DNA of 64,000 bases from Blastobasis lacticolella. Taxonomy: Eukaryota; Arthropoda; Insecta; Lepidoptera; Blastobasidae. Position 1 is the first letter of the stretch, and each line of letters opens with the position of its first letter. The stretch covers positions 14,090,001 to 14,154,000 of the forward strand of contig LR990060.1 in the NCBI GenBank assembly GCA_905147135.1, in the 5' to 3' direction. Both the position numbers and the translations under genes were made by a program. Positions 42,395 to 53,830 of this stretch are shown piece by piece. Under the pieces are notes generated by a model. That model was given only the letters and a program-made list of their open reading frames with translations. It did no database searches and had not been told where the DNA came from.

Positions 42395-44237
42395 ATGAGG
42401 AGTTTTCCAGTAGGTATTGATAGTTATTGTTATTATTATTCTCCTTATTTATTTACATTCTTAAGTCTAAATTTTTTACAATATATATGAAAAATAAATA
42501 TTATAAAAAACCTAAACCTAGAGTACCACCAGCACCGGGGCGAGGCCCAAGCTACCGGCGGTTAGGGCTGCAGAGACAGGAACCTCCTGACAATACGCGC
42601 CGTCTCCAAGAGAACCGCTTTCTGAATCTGGCCCTTGACCCAACCATCTAGCGAGAGACTCTTGAGATGTTGGTCGAGGCTCTTCGCTATGAGACCGTTC
42701 ACTGAAACGACTATCGGAACAATAATCGTCGAATCAACATCCCACATGGCGGTCACCTCGTGAGCCAAGTCAAGGTACTTACACTGTTTGTCCTTCTCGG
42801 CCTTCACAAGGTTTCCGTCATGCGGGATGGTGACATTGACGAGCACTGCTCGGCGCTTCGATCGATCTGTGAGCACGATATCAGGTCTATTAGCTACAAT
42901 AGTCCTGTCCGTGATCACAGATCGATCCCAATAGAGTGTGGCAAGACCATTTTCAAGAACTGGCGCTGGCACATATTTATAATATGGCACCTCAGACTCC
43001 ACAAGACCATAATGAAGAGCAAGTTGCTGGTGAATAATCCTGGCTACCAGATTATGTCTGTGCAAGTACTCACCATTAGCAAGGCGACCACAACCAGATG
43101 TAATATGCCTGAGTGACTCTCCAGGACAGCGACATGCACGACAGATGTCAACCGTACCATCCTTCAGGATATACCTCCGGTAGTTGTTCGTCATGATAAC
43201 CTCGTCAGCAATTGCACAAACAAAACCCTCTGTTTCCCCGAAGAGATCACCGAAGCGTAGCCAGTTCACCGAGGCGAGCAGATCTACATCGGGTCCTGTC
43301 AAGGCCCTGTAGAACCGCCCATGTAGCTCCTTGCTCTTCCATACGTCAATGCGGTCTATGGTGCTTAGGACCTTTGGTTTGCGCCAGTTCTCGTTTGCCA
43401 AGGACAGCGGGGTAAGGCCTCTGTCTACCGCCACCACAGCACGATGCATCCCACACTCGTTGATAAGAAAGTAGTCTCTAAGACTGCACACCTCACGATT
43501 GTGGAGGGTCTTGGCGCTTAAGAAGCCACGACCTCCACATTTACGTGGGATGTACAGTCTCATGACAGACGAGCGTGGGTGCAGCATACGGTGTGTAGTG
43601 AGCAGAAGACGGACCCTTCTATCCAGGGCGTCCAACTCTGTTTGAGTCCACCATAGTATGCCAAAGGAGTATGTGAGCAGGGGCATCACCCAAGCATTGA
43701 AGGAGCGCACCTTGTTGCCACCCGACAAAAGACTATTAAGTTATTATTATTATTATTATTATTCGTGAACAGACAGGCAGTTGGAACAACTGATATGTCT
43801 GTATCTCATTATCCTCAACCCATTGACATTCTCAATTAGTTAATTTCAAGTTGGTTTCAAAAAGCATCTATAGAATGCGCTCCTTCAATTTTGATAATCT
43901 TTTTATAATATGTATGATGGCGGCAGTGATTTCAGGCAACCAACTAATACTAAACTTAAAAATAAAATGTTTATTAATATAAATATAACTGTTAAAGGTT
44001 GAACAAAGTGTAAAAAGAAATATTTATTGAAGTTGGCACTATGTTCCATTATTATTACAACCTCTAAAACGGTTGAAAACTATTGACAAATACAATATTA
44101 TCCAATACAACGTACCCAGTGTTTATATCCTGTTAGCTAAGAACCTATTTCAAGCGATTATCAATTACCAAAATTGTCGGGGCGCCATCTAGTGAGTAGT
44201 TAAGAATGCTTTAGATACCTATTGGAAAACTGCTCAT
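42395..44237. mobile_element. MITE copy interrupted by the R4/Dong insertion
   Basis: The left arm starts ATGAGGAGTTTTCC at 42395 and stops near 42422. The right part resumes near 43854 with GGTTTCAAAAAGCAT and ends GGAAAACTGCTCAT at 44237, followed by TA. Joined, the two parts match the intact copy at 34926-35341 across its length. About 1.4 kb of R4-type element and (TTA)n flank separate them. Confidence 0.85.
42562..43728 (-). mobile_element. R4/Dong-type non-LTR retrotransposon, 5'-truncated ORF (C-terminal 388 codons)
   Basis: The intact 388-codon frame starts SGGNKVRSFNAWVMPLLTYS, the end of the RT/thumb region. It continues through a Cys-His knuckle (CRACRCPGESLRHITSGC near residues 195-215) to a restriction-like endonuclease (RPDIVLTDRSKRRAVLVNV near residue 280, then TIPHDGN). 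This arrangement belongs to the R2/R4 group with site-specific endonucleases. The frame begins beside a (TTA)n run at 43735-43765, and another TTA-rich run follows the 3' UTR near 42425. Dong elements of Bombyx are known to target TAA repeats. The absence of any stop suggests a recent insertion. Confidence 0.82.
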
Positions 44238-44489
44238 TATTTTAAATTTATTTAGCCTATGAAATCTTAAAGTTACATTACAACAAGTTACAAAAATACA
44301 ACCTAGCCTTATAACAACAAAAAAACCCATATAACTAACCTACAGATAATACGAAACTAAACTAAAGGTGATTTACAAATATCACTCGACAAATAGCCCG
44401 CCTCTGACAGTACCTGGGGCAAAGGTGCCCATCACGCTCACGGCATTGCCACGTTAATTGGCTATGGTTAACTTTTGCATAGTTATGTT

Positions 44490-45115
44490 TATATAGTTAG
44501 ATCTCAAGTTCTTCCGGCACATCATCCGTAATAAAGACTCCATGAAACGATTGGTGGTGCAAGGGAAAGTCGAGAGTGCAAGAGCGTGGGCGCTCTCCAA
44601 CACGGTGGACGGACGTCATCAAGTTTGTTACACTCAATCTCATCTTAGCGTTAATGTACCGGTTGTGCTCTCAAGGACGAGGGCCCGGGGTTCGCTTTGA
44701 CCATGGTCCATGATTTGGCGATCAGGTAATTACAGTGGAGCGACTACAATCTGACCGTGACCCTACTACTAGGGGAACCTGACCAGATTGGCTACAAATT
44801 CAGTTGCCTGAATTTGCAGGTTTCGTAACGATGTTTTCCCTCACCGTAAGAGCATCGGTTAGAATCCAATTAACGAACATAATTCAGAAAAAGTCATTAG
44901 TACATGGCGCAGCGGGATTCCCGCTTACGAGTCGGATACTGAACCGCTCGGCCACCGCCGCTCCATTGATTCCTTACACACTCCACCATAAATGAAAGAT
45001 CTCGCTCCGCCAATCACAGGGACAAAGGAACTGCATCAGAGTCGTCGTGGTCATGTCTCGGAACTCCACCGACTCATGACCACGACCACTCTGTCAAGAG
45101 TGCACGACTAAGAAG
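44490..45115 (+). mobile_element. LINE C-terminal fragment split by a SINE-A
   Basis: 44500-44635 reads FFRHIIRNKDSMKRLVVQGK. 45000-45115 has the 3' end with GGTCATGTCTCGG...CCGACTCATGACCACGACC, also found in the fragment at 46210-46560. A minus-strand SINE-A lies between. Confidence 0.6.
44636..44965 (-). mobile_element. SINE-A nearly full copy
   Basis: ATCTTAGCGTTAATGTACCG, GATTGGCTACAAATTCAGTT, CCGCTCGGCCACCGCCGCTC. Confidence 0.82.
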
Positions 45116-45171
45116 AGATAGTTATGCAGTCGTTTTGCCTAAGTGTTATTCCAGACCTTTTTCTTGACGAC

Positions 45172-45425
45172 CTGAGTGGTTCAGTGGTCAACATGCCGGT
45201 CTGCCACGCAAGAGGTCCTGGGTTCGATTCCCGGCCGGGCAGAAATTGAAATGATGAATTTTAATTTCTGTTACAGGTCTGGGTGTTCTACGTATAATAA
45301 GTATGTATTTAAAAGTATTTGAGTAGTTTATCAGTTATCTAGCACCCATAGCACAAGCTTTGCTTAGTTTGGGGCTAGATGGCGCTGTGTGAATTTGTCC
45401 ACGAATATTTTATTTATTTTATTTT
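45172..45425 (+). mobile_element. SINE-B full copy
   Basis: GACCTGAGTGGTTCAGTGGT, GGGTTCGATTCCCGGCCGGG, GATGGCGCTGTGTGAATTTG. The cleanest copy in the window. Confidence 0.9.
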
Positions 45426-45569
45426 ATTCTAGCTACTCACCAAATTTTGTAACACACGCGCGCACGCACGTATATCTCACCTGCACAATGTTACTGCCAG
45501 CCACATGCAAGGATTTCATGAGTTCAGTTGCTAACAAAGTTACATTGTAATAAGCTGAAACTATTAAAT

Positions 45570-45815
45570 CGATGGTGTGTGGTGCCGCCACCTCAAAGAA
45601 TAGCACCACCCCATCTCTTCCCGTGGGTGTCGTAAGAGGCGACTAAGGGACAAATCCGAAAGGTGGGCAGCAGCATCTTTCTGGGTAGATTTACATCAAC
45701 TGCACTGCGATCTCCAACCCGCCTGCCAAGCGTGGAGATTATGGCAATGTCCTCCCCTTTCGTGGGAGAGGCCGGAAGTCCTGCAGTGGACTGTTATGTG
45801 CTGTGATGATGATTA
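45570..45815 (+). mobile_element. SINE-C copy
   Basis: GTGGTGCCGCCACCTCAAAG, GTGGGTGTCGTAAGAGGCGA, GTCCTGCAGTGGACTGTTAT, (GATGAT). Confidence 0.78.
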
Positions 45816-46209
45816 AATCGATAATATGAAATCTTAAAAGTAACAATTTCAATCATTGAAATCGGAGAATTGTTGGCAACAGGGTTAAATAATTAGCCTA
45901 CTGTATACATACACAGTTTAACAATAGAGACAATTCTGATTCTGATTCCGCCACCCCATATTTTCCAAATGCTGTCATATACATTTCTGGCGTTACATAG
46001 CATTACGAGCTTAACTATTGAACCACCCCATATTTTGTCATATTCGCGCATACATTTCTGGCGTTACGAATCAGTCTTAAACTTCATAGATATATAATCG
46101 ATTATAATTAGGTTTTCGCGGTTTAATAGCCAATAAGACTATGAATACCTCTGTATTTAATTAATTTCTTCACCTTTTATTTTTCTGTGAATTTACTATG
46201 TATACTGCG

Positions 46210-46560
46210 TATCCTTCTCAATCGTTCACTCTTGGCAGAGTGGTCGTGGTTTCATGACGATGCGTCTTCCCTAGATAACGCAGGCCCCTCAATGCGCCTC
46301 AACTTGTTGCGGTCTTTAGGGTAACGGGAACATTAAACTCTGGTACTTTGGGTTGCAGCCTTTATTATGTCTGCCCAACGCGTGGACGATCGACATCGTA
46401 ATCGTTTACCCTCCACTTGCCCTTGGACACCGAATCGTTTCATGGAGTACTGTTTTCGAAAAATGTGTCCGAAGTATTTAAGTATTAGTATTTGCAGTCG
46501 ACTATAATCTTTCCTTAATTTTAAGCTCTTCCAAGATAGAGACATTGGCCCGAAACGCAA
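46210..46560 (-). mobile_element. LINE C-terminal fragment
   Basis: The minus frame reads LKYFGHIFRKQYSMKRFGVQ, GQVEGKRLRCRSSTRWADII. It is the same family as 44490-45115. Confidence 0.7.
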
Positions 46561-46992
46561 TCCTCGGGATAATGCGTAAACATATGCTGAAAAATATGGG
46601 ATGGACGGATAATCGTGTCGGTGAGTATTTTTGTAATTTGTTTATTCGTTTAGGCTTCATATTTCGTAAAAATGAAAAACGGACAAATTTGTTAACAAAA
46701 ATATATTTATTATTACTTTTACTATTATCCTGTTACTACACTTACACTATTTTTCAATCAAGTTTTGAAAATTTCAAAACTCAAACATTTTAAAGTAGTT
46801 TTATAAAAGAAATGCAGAACAGTAATACAGATACTGAATATTACGTTCAGTTAAAAGTCTGCAGACGCAATGTACATTTATACCTTCATTAAACTATACG
46901 GAGTAAAAAAAAACGAACAATTAACCAAAAAATTCACAGAATCACAAACACAAATCACAATTATTGTGCCAAAACAGAGTATTACAAAGTAG

Positions 46993-47196
46993 TCAAGTAT
47001 AAAATTCCAATGTCCGCGCCAGAGGTAGAAGATTTAGCAGCAACACCTTATAACCTGTCCATTGCTGGTTGTTAACTGCTCTGTTGCAATACGCAGTGCT
47101 ACATACGCAGGCGTGTAAACGTGCGAACAGCGAAATGCCTCGTGACAAGGGTACCAGAGTTGCTATTGGAGTCGCGATGCAGCCGTCACGGATGTC
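46993..47196 (-). CDS. Ly6 terminal exon (CxCxxxxCN and hydrophobic tail)
   Basis: The acceptor TATTTTTTTCCAG is excellent. The exon reads DIRDGCIATPIATLVPLSRG, then LHACVCSTAYCNRAVNN, then a tail containing KVLLLNLLPLA and a TGA stop at 46993-46995. An Asn after the last Cys followed by a hydrophobic tail is what a GPI-anchor signal looks like, although this tail ends in several polar residues. Confidence 0.82.
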   Translation of the reverse strand, partial: DIRDGCIATPIATLVPLSRGISLFARLHACVCSTAYCNRAVNNQQWTGYKVLLLNLLPLARTLEFYT

Positions 47197-50100
47197 CTGG
47201 AAAAAAATACTGAATTAACAATTAAAAATGGGCCAGTAAATGACAATCATGATCATCATGTCAGTGAGAAGATGCCTACTGCTAGGCATAAAGACTGTGA
47301 GGGCGCAGATAGCGATAGTAAACGTTGTGGAGACCCACAAAATCCAAGTAGAAGTCGTTTTGGAGTCTAAAGACACACAAGCGGTCTTTACACGTAAAGT
47401 TTAAAATATTTAACACTTTGTGCTGTCACTTCATGATGGAACTCCATTATTATGAATTAAATCACTACCCTGCATCCTAACATTATTGTATACTGTCGGT
47501 ACCCACAGCAATTTTAAATTATTATTTGTCGGTACCTACATATAGCTTGTAAATAAAATTTAAAATAATTGCCTGAAGATGAGTAATTCGAAACCGGTTG
47601 CAATTTAATAAAATTGTGTAATAAAGTGGAACTAGTGTACAAAAAGTGATTTAATTCACGTAAACTTTTGCTCATCTGAGACTGAACGAAAGGAAATATA
47701 TTCATTCGACGACACGATGTTACAAATACGTTGTTAAAAAGCATCATCATTATGTTAACAGTTCTTACATGTTTCCGTTTGATACAAAATGTTAGTCCAG
47801 ATCCAGTAGGCGGACACTAACATTTTTTGCCGACTGTATCTGGACTGCGATCCGAACCGAGGATAAACCGCCGGTCCGTCCGTCTGTTCCCCGCGGTTCA
47901 AACTGTCACGCGCTAATTAGTACCGAACCAGGGTGCCTGGTTGTGCCTGCCGCTTTACAGTCACGAAAAAGAAAAAGTGACTTTAATGTGGCTAAAGGGC
48001 GAAACTGCCAAGAGGAGGCCGACTGGTTTTTTTTTACTTATAGAGCCCACACAAGAGGATATGTAATTTCTATCGGTACAAAAAGTCAAAGACTGGATCA
48101 CAAAATAGGGGAGACCCGTACAAAACCGTATACCGGGGTAAAACCAGCTGTGTCCGTTATTATTTTGAATTAGCTGCGCATTTGCCGACCACGGCAAGAA
48201 GCCAACAGGATCAATCTGTCAACAGACACTTGTCGCTGTAGGCACAAGCGATTTGCACAAATCACCCAAGCAATCAAAATCGAAAACTTCGTGCACTAGA
48301 AATAATGAAAATATTTGTTTACATTGTCAAGAAGAATATGGCGTAAGTCGAGTGGATGAAGGTTGGGTGCAGTGCATTACCTGTAAAGGATGGGCACACG
48401 AAGGCTGTACTGGCTGGGATGAAGATGACATGAATTCTTTCGAATGTTTTGGTTGCTTGGCTTCACGTTGATAACGTATGGGGCAATATCGTATATACTA
48501 CACGGTTTTGTCCACCACCCGGGGGAAAATCGTAATTCGTCGAGGTTTAGTTTGTGTGGATTATTTTTTATTATGATGATGATAATAGTATTTTTTTGTT
48601 CATTTCTATAGCCAATGAGAGACTTTAATAAACGAATTGATTATGAATATGTAACTTTCATTTATTTCGATTTTGTATAGGTTTTTTCTAAGCTATACTG
48701 TTTTGACCCGGTCTCCCCTATTTTTTTTTCTGCCAGATTGTTACTCGGTCGGGCCAACGTTTTATGCATCTCCAAAACATCTACTATTGCTAAAAAGTGG
48801 ATGTTTTCTTGTACTCGATGATGTACGATATCCTAAGGCACCCTGTTCCTCGCAGTCTAACAGGCCTCCCCCAGATCTCAAAAGCCGGTAGAGCGTCTAA
48901 GCTGAAATGACGCGCCCTACTATCGCATTAACGCACACAAGCAAATTAAAAATATGTACGCAATACATATACAAATGCCGTTGTAATTGGTCATTCAGTT
49001 GCCGGTGAGACTCACGTAGGAGCACGCGTCGTTCGATTGGAGCAGTCGACGCTCCCACACAGATGAAGTGTCGTTATTAATATTTGCACTCACACATCGA
49101 AATCAACTAATTAAGTAGTGGGGCGCGTCATTTCAGCTTAGACAAGCTCTAATGTGCCTTCCGTATCCAGCTGCGATTTACCAGGTCTTCGGTCCACCTT
49201 GTCCCTACCGACGCTGCGTGATACTTGTTTGTTAATAGTTTCAAGTTATTGACGATGTTTCTATGTTCTATAATATCTACATTCTCTATTTCTTATCTCT
49301 CTATATCTTGTACCATGGTTTTTTTTTTATGTTGTACGGCAGACAAACAGGCAAGCCACCTGACCACCAATAGTTGGTTAAAGCCAATAGCTACCAAAAA
49401 TATATATGAAAAATTAATAAGTACCTAGTAATAATATATAAATAAATGCGCACTATATTTTTACATAAATTTCCTAAAAGTACTATATATTGTTGCTATT
49501 AAAAAAGATAAATACTAATTTTTACCAAAAAGCTACCACCGTGTGATAGCGGTAAAATGCATAACTAGTAAAAAAAAATTGGGCTTTACCCTCATTGCCC
49601 CCTCGAGTTTGGCGAGTCGCTTGCTCAGGTAGTGTTTCCCCACCATAGGACTGTGCTTGTTCCGACATGATCTCTGCGTGTATACTCCAGTGATATCTGC
49701 CCACCGCACCGCGCAGCCGCCAGACCAGGCACCCCATATAAGCTTCGGTGCCTTGTGCGGCTCAAACAAATAGTTCTTCCTAGACATCAACAGTATCTCG
49801 TATCATGTCAACATATAGATACAATAAAAGTCCCGGCCGAGCTCGCTGCGCTCATTCAGACATTTGGTTTATGTTACGTACATTAATTATGTTCGTTCAC
49901 CCCAGGTGGAGCGTCGGAAGCCCCATGGTTTAGGGGTCCGACTTATATGTACCCGGTTCGAGCCCCAGCTGTGTCGGCTTGTACCAAATGACCCTTTCCT
50001 GAGTTATGGATATTAGTTGAACAATAACCGGCGAGGGACCACATCGTGATGAAACATGCACACTTGGGTGACTGAATATGTAACCGTGATCCAATCTGGT

Positions 50101-50505
50101 CGGAGTCTTCTGTTTACAGGGTCACGGAGGTCAGATAGCTTTCGCTCCACTGTAATTATCTGATCTGCCAAATCGTGGATCACTTATTTATTTTATTTAA
50201 CCATTTATTGTACACAAGATTGTTACAAAACTATATGACAGAATATATCATGGTAAGTCGGACCCCAGGTCCTCGCGAGCGAGAACACAACCGGGATATT
50301 AAGGCCAAGATGATTTTTTCGAAACTAGAAAACTATTGCCGACCCCTACTCACTCTACTTTGAACTTGCAGTATTTCTTCCATTTAATAGTTCGAACCCT
50401 GGATGATGCATCTACGTCACCCAAGGGCAACATGTCTTCAGCAAACGCGTCAGCACAATCACTGTTGTACGGTATCTTATTATCATCCATCCCACACACG
50501 TAACA
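46993..50505 (-). CDS. Ly6/uPAR (three-finger) family protein, three 3' exons (5' end missing)
   Basis: Exons in order on the minus strand: 50505-50354, 49779-49590, 47196-46993. All have AG/GT borders and matching phases (0 to 2, 2 to 0, 0 to stop) and give 181 residues from the first Cys. The product begins CYVCGMDDNKIPYNSDCADAF and ends with CVCSTAYCN and a hydrophobic tail. Ten cysteines, including the CxxC start and the CxCxxxxCN end, are the signature of the Ly6 fold. Family members are secreted or GPI-linked extracellular proteins acting as channel modulators, junction components or ligands; the exact role here is unknown. The loops between cysteines are longer than in minimal Ly6 proteins. 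The signal-peptide exon lies upstream (higher coordinates) and was not identified. A minus-strand AATAAA lies at 46706-46711, about 280 bp after the stop. Confidence 0.82.
47197..48107. other. Ly6 last intron, left part
   Basis: Contains a half-copy of the GACTGTGAGGGCGC MITE at 47282-47350 and a GC-richer block at 47830-47940. Nothing else recognised. Confidence 0.4.
48108..48718 (+). mobile_element. 611-bp pogo/Tc1-like element remnant with TA duplication and PHD-type finger
   Basis: The terminal repeats begin GGGGAGACC on both ends and stay alignable for about 27 bp. TA dinucleotides flank them at 48106-48107 and 48719-48720. Inside, 48253-48471 encodes 72 residues with CLHCQEEYGVSRVDEGW, QCITCKGWAHEGC and CFGCL, a C4HC3 zinc-finger pattern. 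Such fingers form the C-terminus of some pogo-like (DDE_1) transposases in insects. The catalytic part is absent, so this is a non-autonomous deletion derivative. It sits in the last intron of the Ly6 gene. Confidence 0.75.
48253..48471 (+). pseudogene. C-terminal PHD-type zinc-finger fragment of a transposase
   Basis: The 72-codon frame starts MHKSPKQSKSKTSC. It has metal-binding residues in the order C-x2-C, C-x2-C, H-x2-C, C-x2-C with WAHEGC at the core. It ends in LASR and a TGA stop. An AATAAA at about 48628 lies just downstream, inside the element. Only the last part of the parent protein survives. Confidence 0.65.
48891..49149. mobile_element. MITE family 1, copy 3 (Ly6 intron)
   Basis: It begins GAGCGTCTAAGCTG after TA and ends AGACAAGCTC before TA. 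It lies 173 bp from the pogo-like element, in the last intron of the Ly6 gene. Confidence 0.88.
49590..49779 (-). CDS. Ly6 exon with cysteines five and six
   Basis: The acceptor TGATGTCTAG completes a Glu codon. The exon then reads KNYLFEPHKAPKLIWGAWSG, GCAVRWADITGVYTQRSCRN and a basic stretch ending LEGAMR. The donor is AGG|GTAAAG. Phase is 2 to 0. Confidence 0.85.
49905..50315 (+). mobile_element. SINE-A copy with an AT-rich insertion
   Basis: GCGTCGGAAGCCCCATGGTT, GAGTTATGGATATTAGTTGA, GTAACCGTGATCCAATCTGG, then ~70 bp of foreign AT-rich sequence, then GGACCCCAGGTCCTCG to CACAACCGGGATATTA. Confidence 0.75.
50354..50505 (-). CDS. Ly6 exon with the first four cysteines
   Basis: On the minus strand the acceptor TTCGTTCGCAG is followed directly by TGT TAC GTG TGT (CYVC). 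The exon continues NSDCADAFAEDMLPLGDVDA and ends KKYCKFKV plus GA before the donor GTGAGT. It enters at phase 0 and leaves at phase 2. Confidence 0.85.
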
Positions 50506-52299
50506 CTGCGAACGAAGGGACCGTTCAGTATTCTTATCAGGTAACTGTCTCTCGGCCACTCGGTAAAGAAGACTTCTTACTAGAGCATAAGCCAGAAGAG
50601 TCCGTCTGGTAAGTACCACTGCCTTATACTTTCACTACACATGTTATCGGGTTTGTTACCACGGTTAGTATTGTTTTTACCTCGATATTGCGACGCAGTT
50701 GCATGCGTCATGGTCACGAGTTGACTGGTGCCGCTGCGTGAAGTCGCTCCTAAGGACAGACATATCGGTCCACCCTCTGTATGTGTAGTGAAAGTGTAGT
50801 GAATAACCACGAAAGTCTTAAAACCTACACTATCTTATATATTCTCTCTGGCCAAGCAACAATTTTTACACTGGTTGGTTCCGGTTTTACTGACTGACCA
50901 CACCGGAGGTTAAAATACGCTACCGCTGCGTTTACGCGGCTCATCGGCCCAAGCGTCGCGTCGTCTTTTCTTTAGGACTGGTGAGGCTGAGTCCATCAAA
51001 TGTCGATGCAAAGAATATATTGGACATAGAGCCTCGACCCATACAGAATGTATGTACACTGTCACTCTGTCACAACTCCATGTAAATGACATAATGTCTA
51101 AAGCTAGAACATTAGATGACAAAGGCTACCTAGACAATATCAGTGGTTAAGTAGGGGTATTTGACAACTTATAGCCGTCCCTTTTGCACCATTGAACAAA
51201 TAAACAAAATATTGTGGCTGCAGCCGTGAGTTGCTCCTTCTATGAAACTATCTCCAATTTTGAGAAATACATTTTGAGATTTTGACGCGTGGACGCATAA
51301 GCAGATGAGTCGCGTATACCCTTAAGGAAGTAGCCAGCACAATTATCCAAAAGGCATATCATCTTGGTTCAAGTCATAACTATTCGGTCAAACTGTCCAA
51401 GCGGCATAGCCGCTATGTAGCTAAGTTATAAGCAACTGTATACCTCTGTGTATCTGTATTAGGAAGGCACGGTCCACCTGATGGCCACCGTCGTTCAGGA
51501 TATCTGAAACCTAAGGGGAGCGAAAGCGATGTCGGCCTTTCAGATACCTCAAAAGGTATCTGTAGACATGCTACTGCATGGTTACTTCATTACAGTGGTG
51601 TGGTTACATAAAAAAATGTTAAACGACACCATAGTGATGTTGTTTAGTGTTGTCGTTGACAATACATCGCCTCTTTGCTTCAATAACGTGCCCAGTCGAA
51701 AAAATAAAATTAAAAAGTTATTGCTCATTTAAAACCGCCTTTTACGATTCTATTTTCTCCGATAACGCGGTATCTTTTAATCGAATATTGGCGAAGTTAT
51801 GAGAAAGAAAGACACAGCGCATCTGTGTTATATCTCGATGTCACATTGTCTCTTACTTCGGGGTATTTTATTTCAACAACGTAACAATACAGTTGTCATT
51901 GCGCACGCGACTTGCAAGGTGCTCTTGGTTTTCAACGAAAACTTGATATTCCGATAATATCACGGTTTGGTTGCAAAATTATATTTAGTTTTAATATTTT
52001 ATTTTATAACCTTATATTGTATGTTAACACAGTGTTGTTGATAAACTTGAATGGAGTGTGAATTGAGACAAATCATCATGTCACCCTGTCGCCGAAATAA
52101 TTTCAATTTTGCTTTGTGTTATCTTAGGATGCAACATTGTTGGTGAGGAAAATGTTTGCCATACAAAAAGCAAGTTCTTATTACTTACTGATGTTCCATT
52201 TTTCCTGAAAATATTCATATTTTGATGTGTAGTATTCCTAAATAAAACGTTGTTTATAGTAAAACAAATGAGTATTATAAGTTGTTATTTCAGATGTGA
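50506..52299. other. Region upstream of the Ly6 CYVC exon
   Basis: 50990-51215 is repeat I copy 2 (ATATTGGACATAGAGCCTCG, TTATAGCCGTCCCTTTTG). 50680-50720 holds CGATATTGCGACGCAGTTGC, related to the foldback element at 1205. 51220-52299 is unassigned AT-rich DNA. Confidence 0.4.
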
Positions 52300-53295
52300 C
52301 CGCGAACTAAACGACTTTTAGAACTTGCAATAGGCATTGAGTAATCCAGCATTCCCGTTACAGTGCCTATTAGTACAGAAGCCACCAAATGAGCTCTGGC
52401 ATCATTAGCAGACGTCCATAGTGAAACTCGGCCGTACACTGCGTACAGTCCTTGACACGTCGAAAGGGCGCAAAATTGACAAGGACACGGGATCGTGGAA
52501 TAAAGAGGTACAGGAAGCAGTAAGGGACGAAAAGGCATGCTCTGCGAAATGGTAGCGAAGTAATTGTGCTTTGGATAAAGAGTAAAGCTTCTGGGAATTG
52601 GGAGCATAGCGCCGAGTAAAGAAGATGGTGGCAAAGGCTCGGTTGGCTCAGCTGGCTCCGCTCTAGGACAGTGGAGGTGAAGAATCTTATCTACAAGCTG
52701 GCAAAGTCGCGAAGTCGAGCCAGTATAAATGTGACGAAGTATGTTGCCATAAGGAACCAGGACGGCGTTTTGCTCACAATTGCCAAGTCGATTAATGACC
52801 GTTGGTGAGCCCATTTAAAAAAACTATCCAACAAGGCCAACAAGTATGAGCCACAACAGCTTCCCGCAAACCTTGGTATGATAACCCCGACTACCCCTGA
52901 TGAAATGGAGCGGTCACTGGCCCCCATGTAGAACGGAAAAGCTATTGGGCATGACGACGAACCCATAGAAACCTGGAAAACTATGGGGACTCGGGGCGTA
53001 CTCCTGCTCCCTGAACTATTCAATAGAATCGTATTGATGGGGCTTCTAGGTACCTGATGCATGGCGCGTTAACATAATTACGCCTATCTGTAAAGAAAAG
53101 GGCAGTGTACAGGAGTGAGGCTATTATATGTAGAGGTATCAAACTTATGAGCCTTACAATGCAGCTATTCGAACGTATTATAGAGCAAAAACTCCGCCAG
53201 GAATGCTCCCTGTCGGAATGCCAATACTGGCTCAGGCCGGGGTGATGCATCACCAAGGACAAATTTTCGCCCTAAGAATTCTCCAGAAGGCCCAC
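52300..53295 (+). mobile_element. Decayed RTE-like (CFDP2-like) reverse transcriptase fragment
   Basis: In shifting plus-strand frames one reads NKEVQEAVRDEKAC, KYVAIRNQDGVLLT, NGKAIGHDDEP, NIITPICKEKGSVQ, RGIKLMSLTMQLFERIIEQK and IFALRIL. These are recognisable RT fingers/palm blocks in the right order. Many stops and frameshifts separate them. The long antisense frame at 52290-52814 is a shadow of this sequence. Confidence 0.7.
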
Positions 53296-53309
53296 TGGAG
53301 TTGAAATCA

Positions 53310-53830
53310 ATAATAAATGATTGGTTGGTCGCTTGAACGAGGCTCTCAATGCAGTGTCCGATTGGGGCGAAGCCAATCTAGTGTCGTTCAACGCCACCAA
53401 AACACAGGCGTGTTTGTTTTTCGCTAAACGGAGCCCATTCCATCTAGCTCCGACTTTCCGGGGTGTGTCTGTGGAAATTACCGACAACCTACAGCTCCTG
53501 GGTGTTGAGCTATCAACCAATCTCAACTTTGGACAGTACATCGAATCAAAAGCCAAGACTGCTGCAAAAAAACTTGGAATCCTCTCGAAGGTCAAGCGGT
53601 ACTTCACTTCAAGGCAGTTGCTTCAATTATATCAAGCACAAGTCCGATCTTGCATGGAGTACTGCTGCCACCTCTGGGATGGATCAGCCAAATACCAACT
53701 GGCTGCTTTGGATTCGGTGGAAAAACGGGCAAAAAGATTAATTTGTGATCCGCAGTTAATTGAAGCTAAGCTGCAGAGAGTGACATGTTCTGAGCGTCCT
53801 CACAAAAAACGCAGTGTGGTCATTTTTTAA
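53310..53830 (+). mobile_element. Jockey-like LINE C-terminal fragment joined to the RTE fragment
   Basis: The 169-codon frame reads LNEALNAVSDWGEANLVSFN, LLGVELSTNLNFGQYIESKA and AQVRSCMEYCCHLWDGS, the region after the RT active site in jockey-group elements. It starts abruptly where the RTE-like block ends. Its stop codon is the TAA of the TTAA at which a piggyBac-like element inserted. Confidence 0.7.

Noticed and set aside
52290..52814. 174-residue minus-strand open frame
   Set aside because: It is antisense to recognisable RT blocks on the plus strand.
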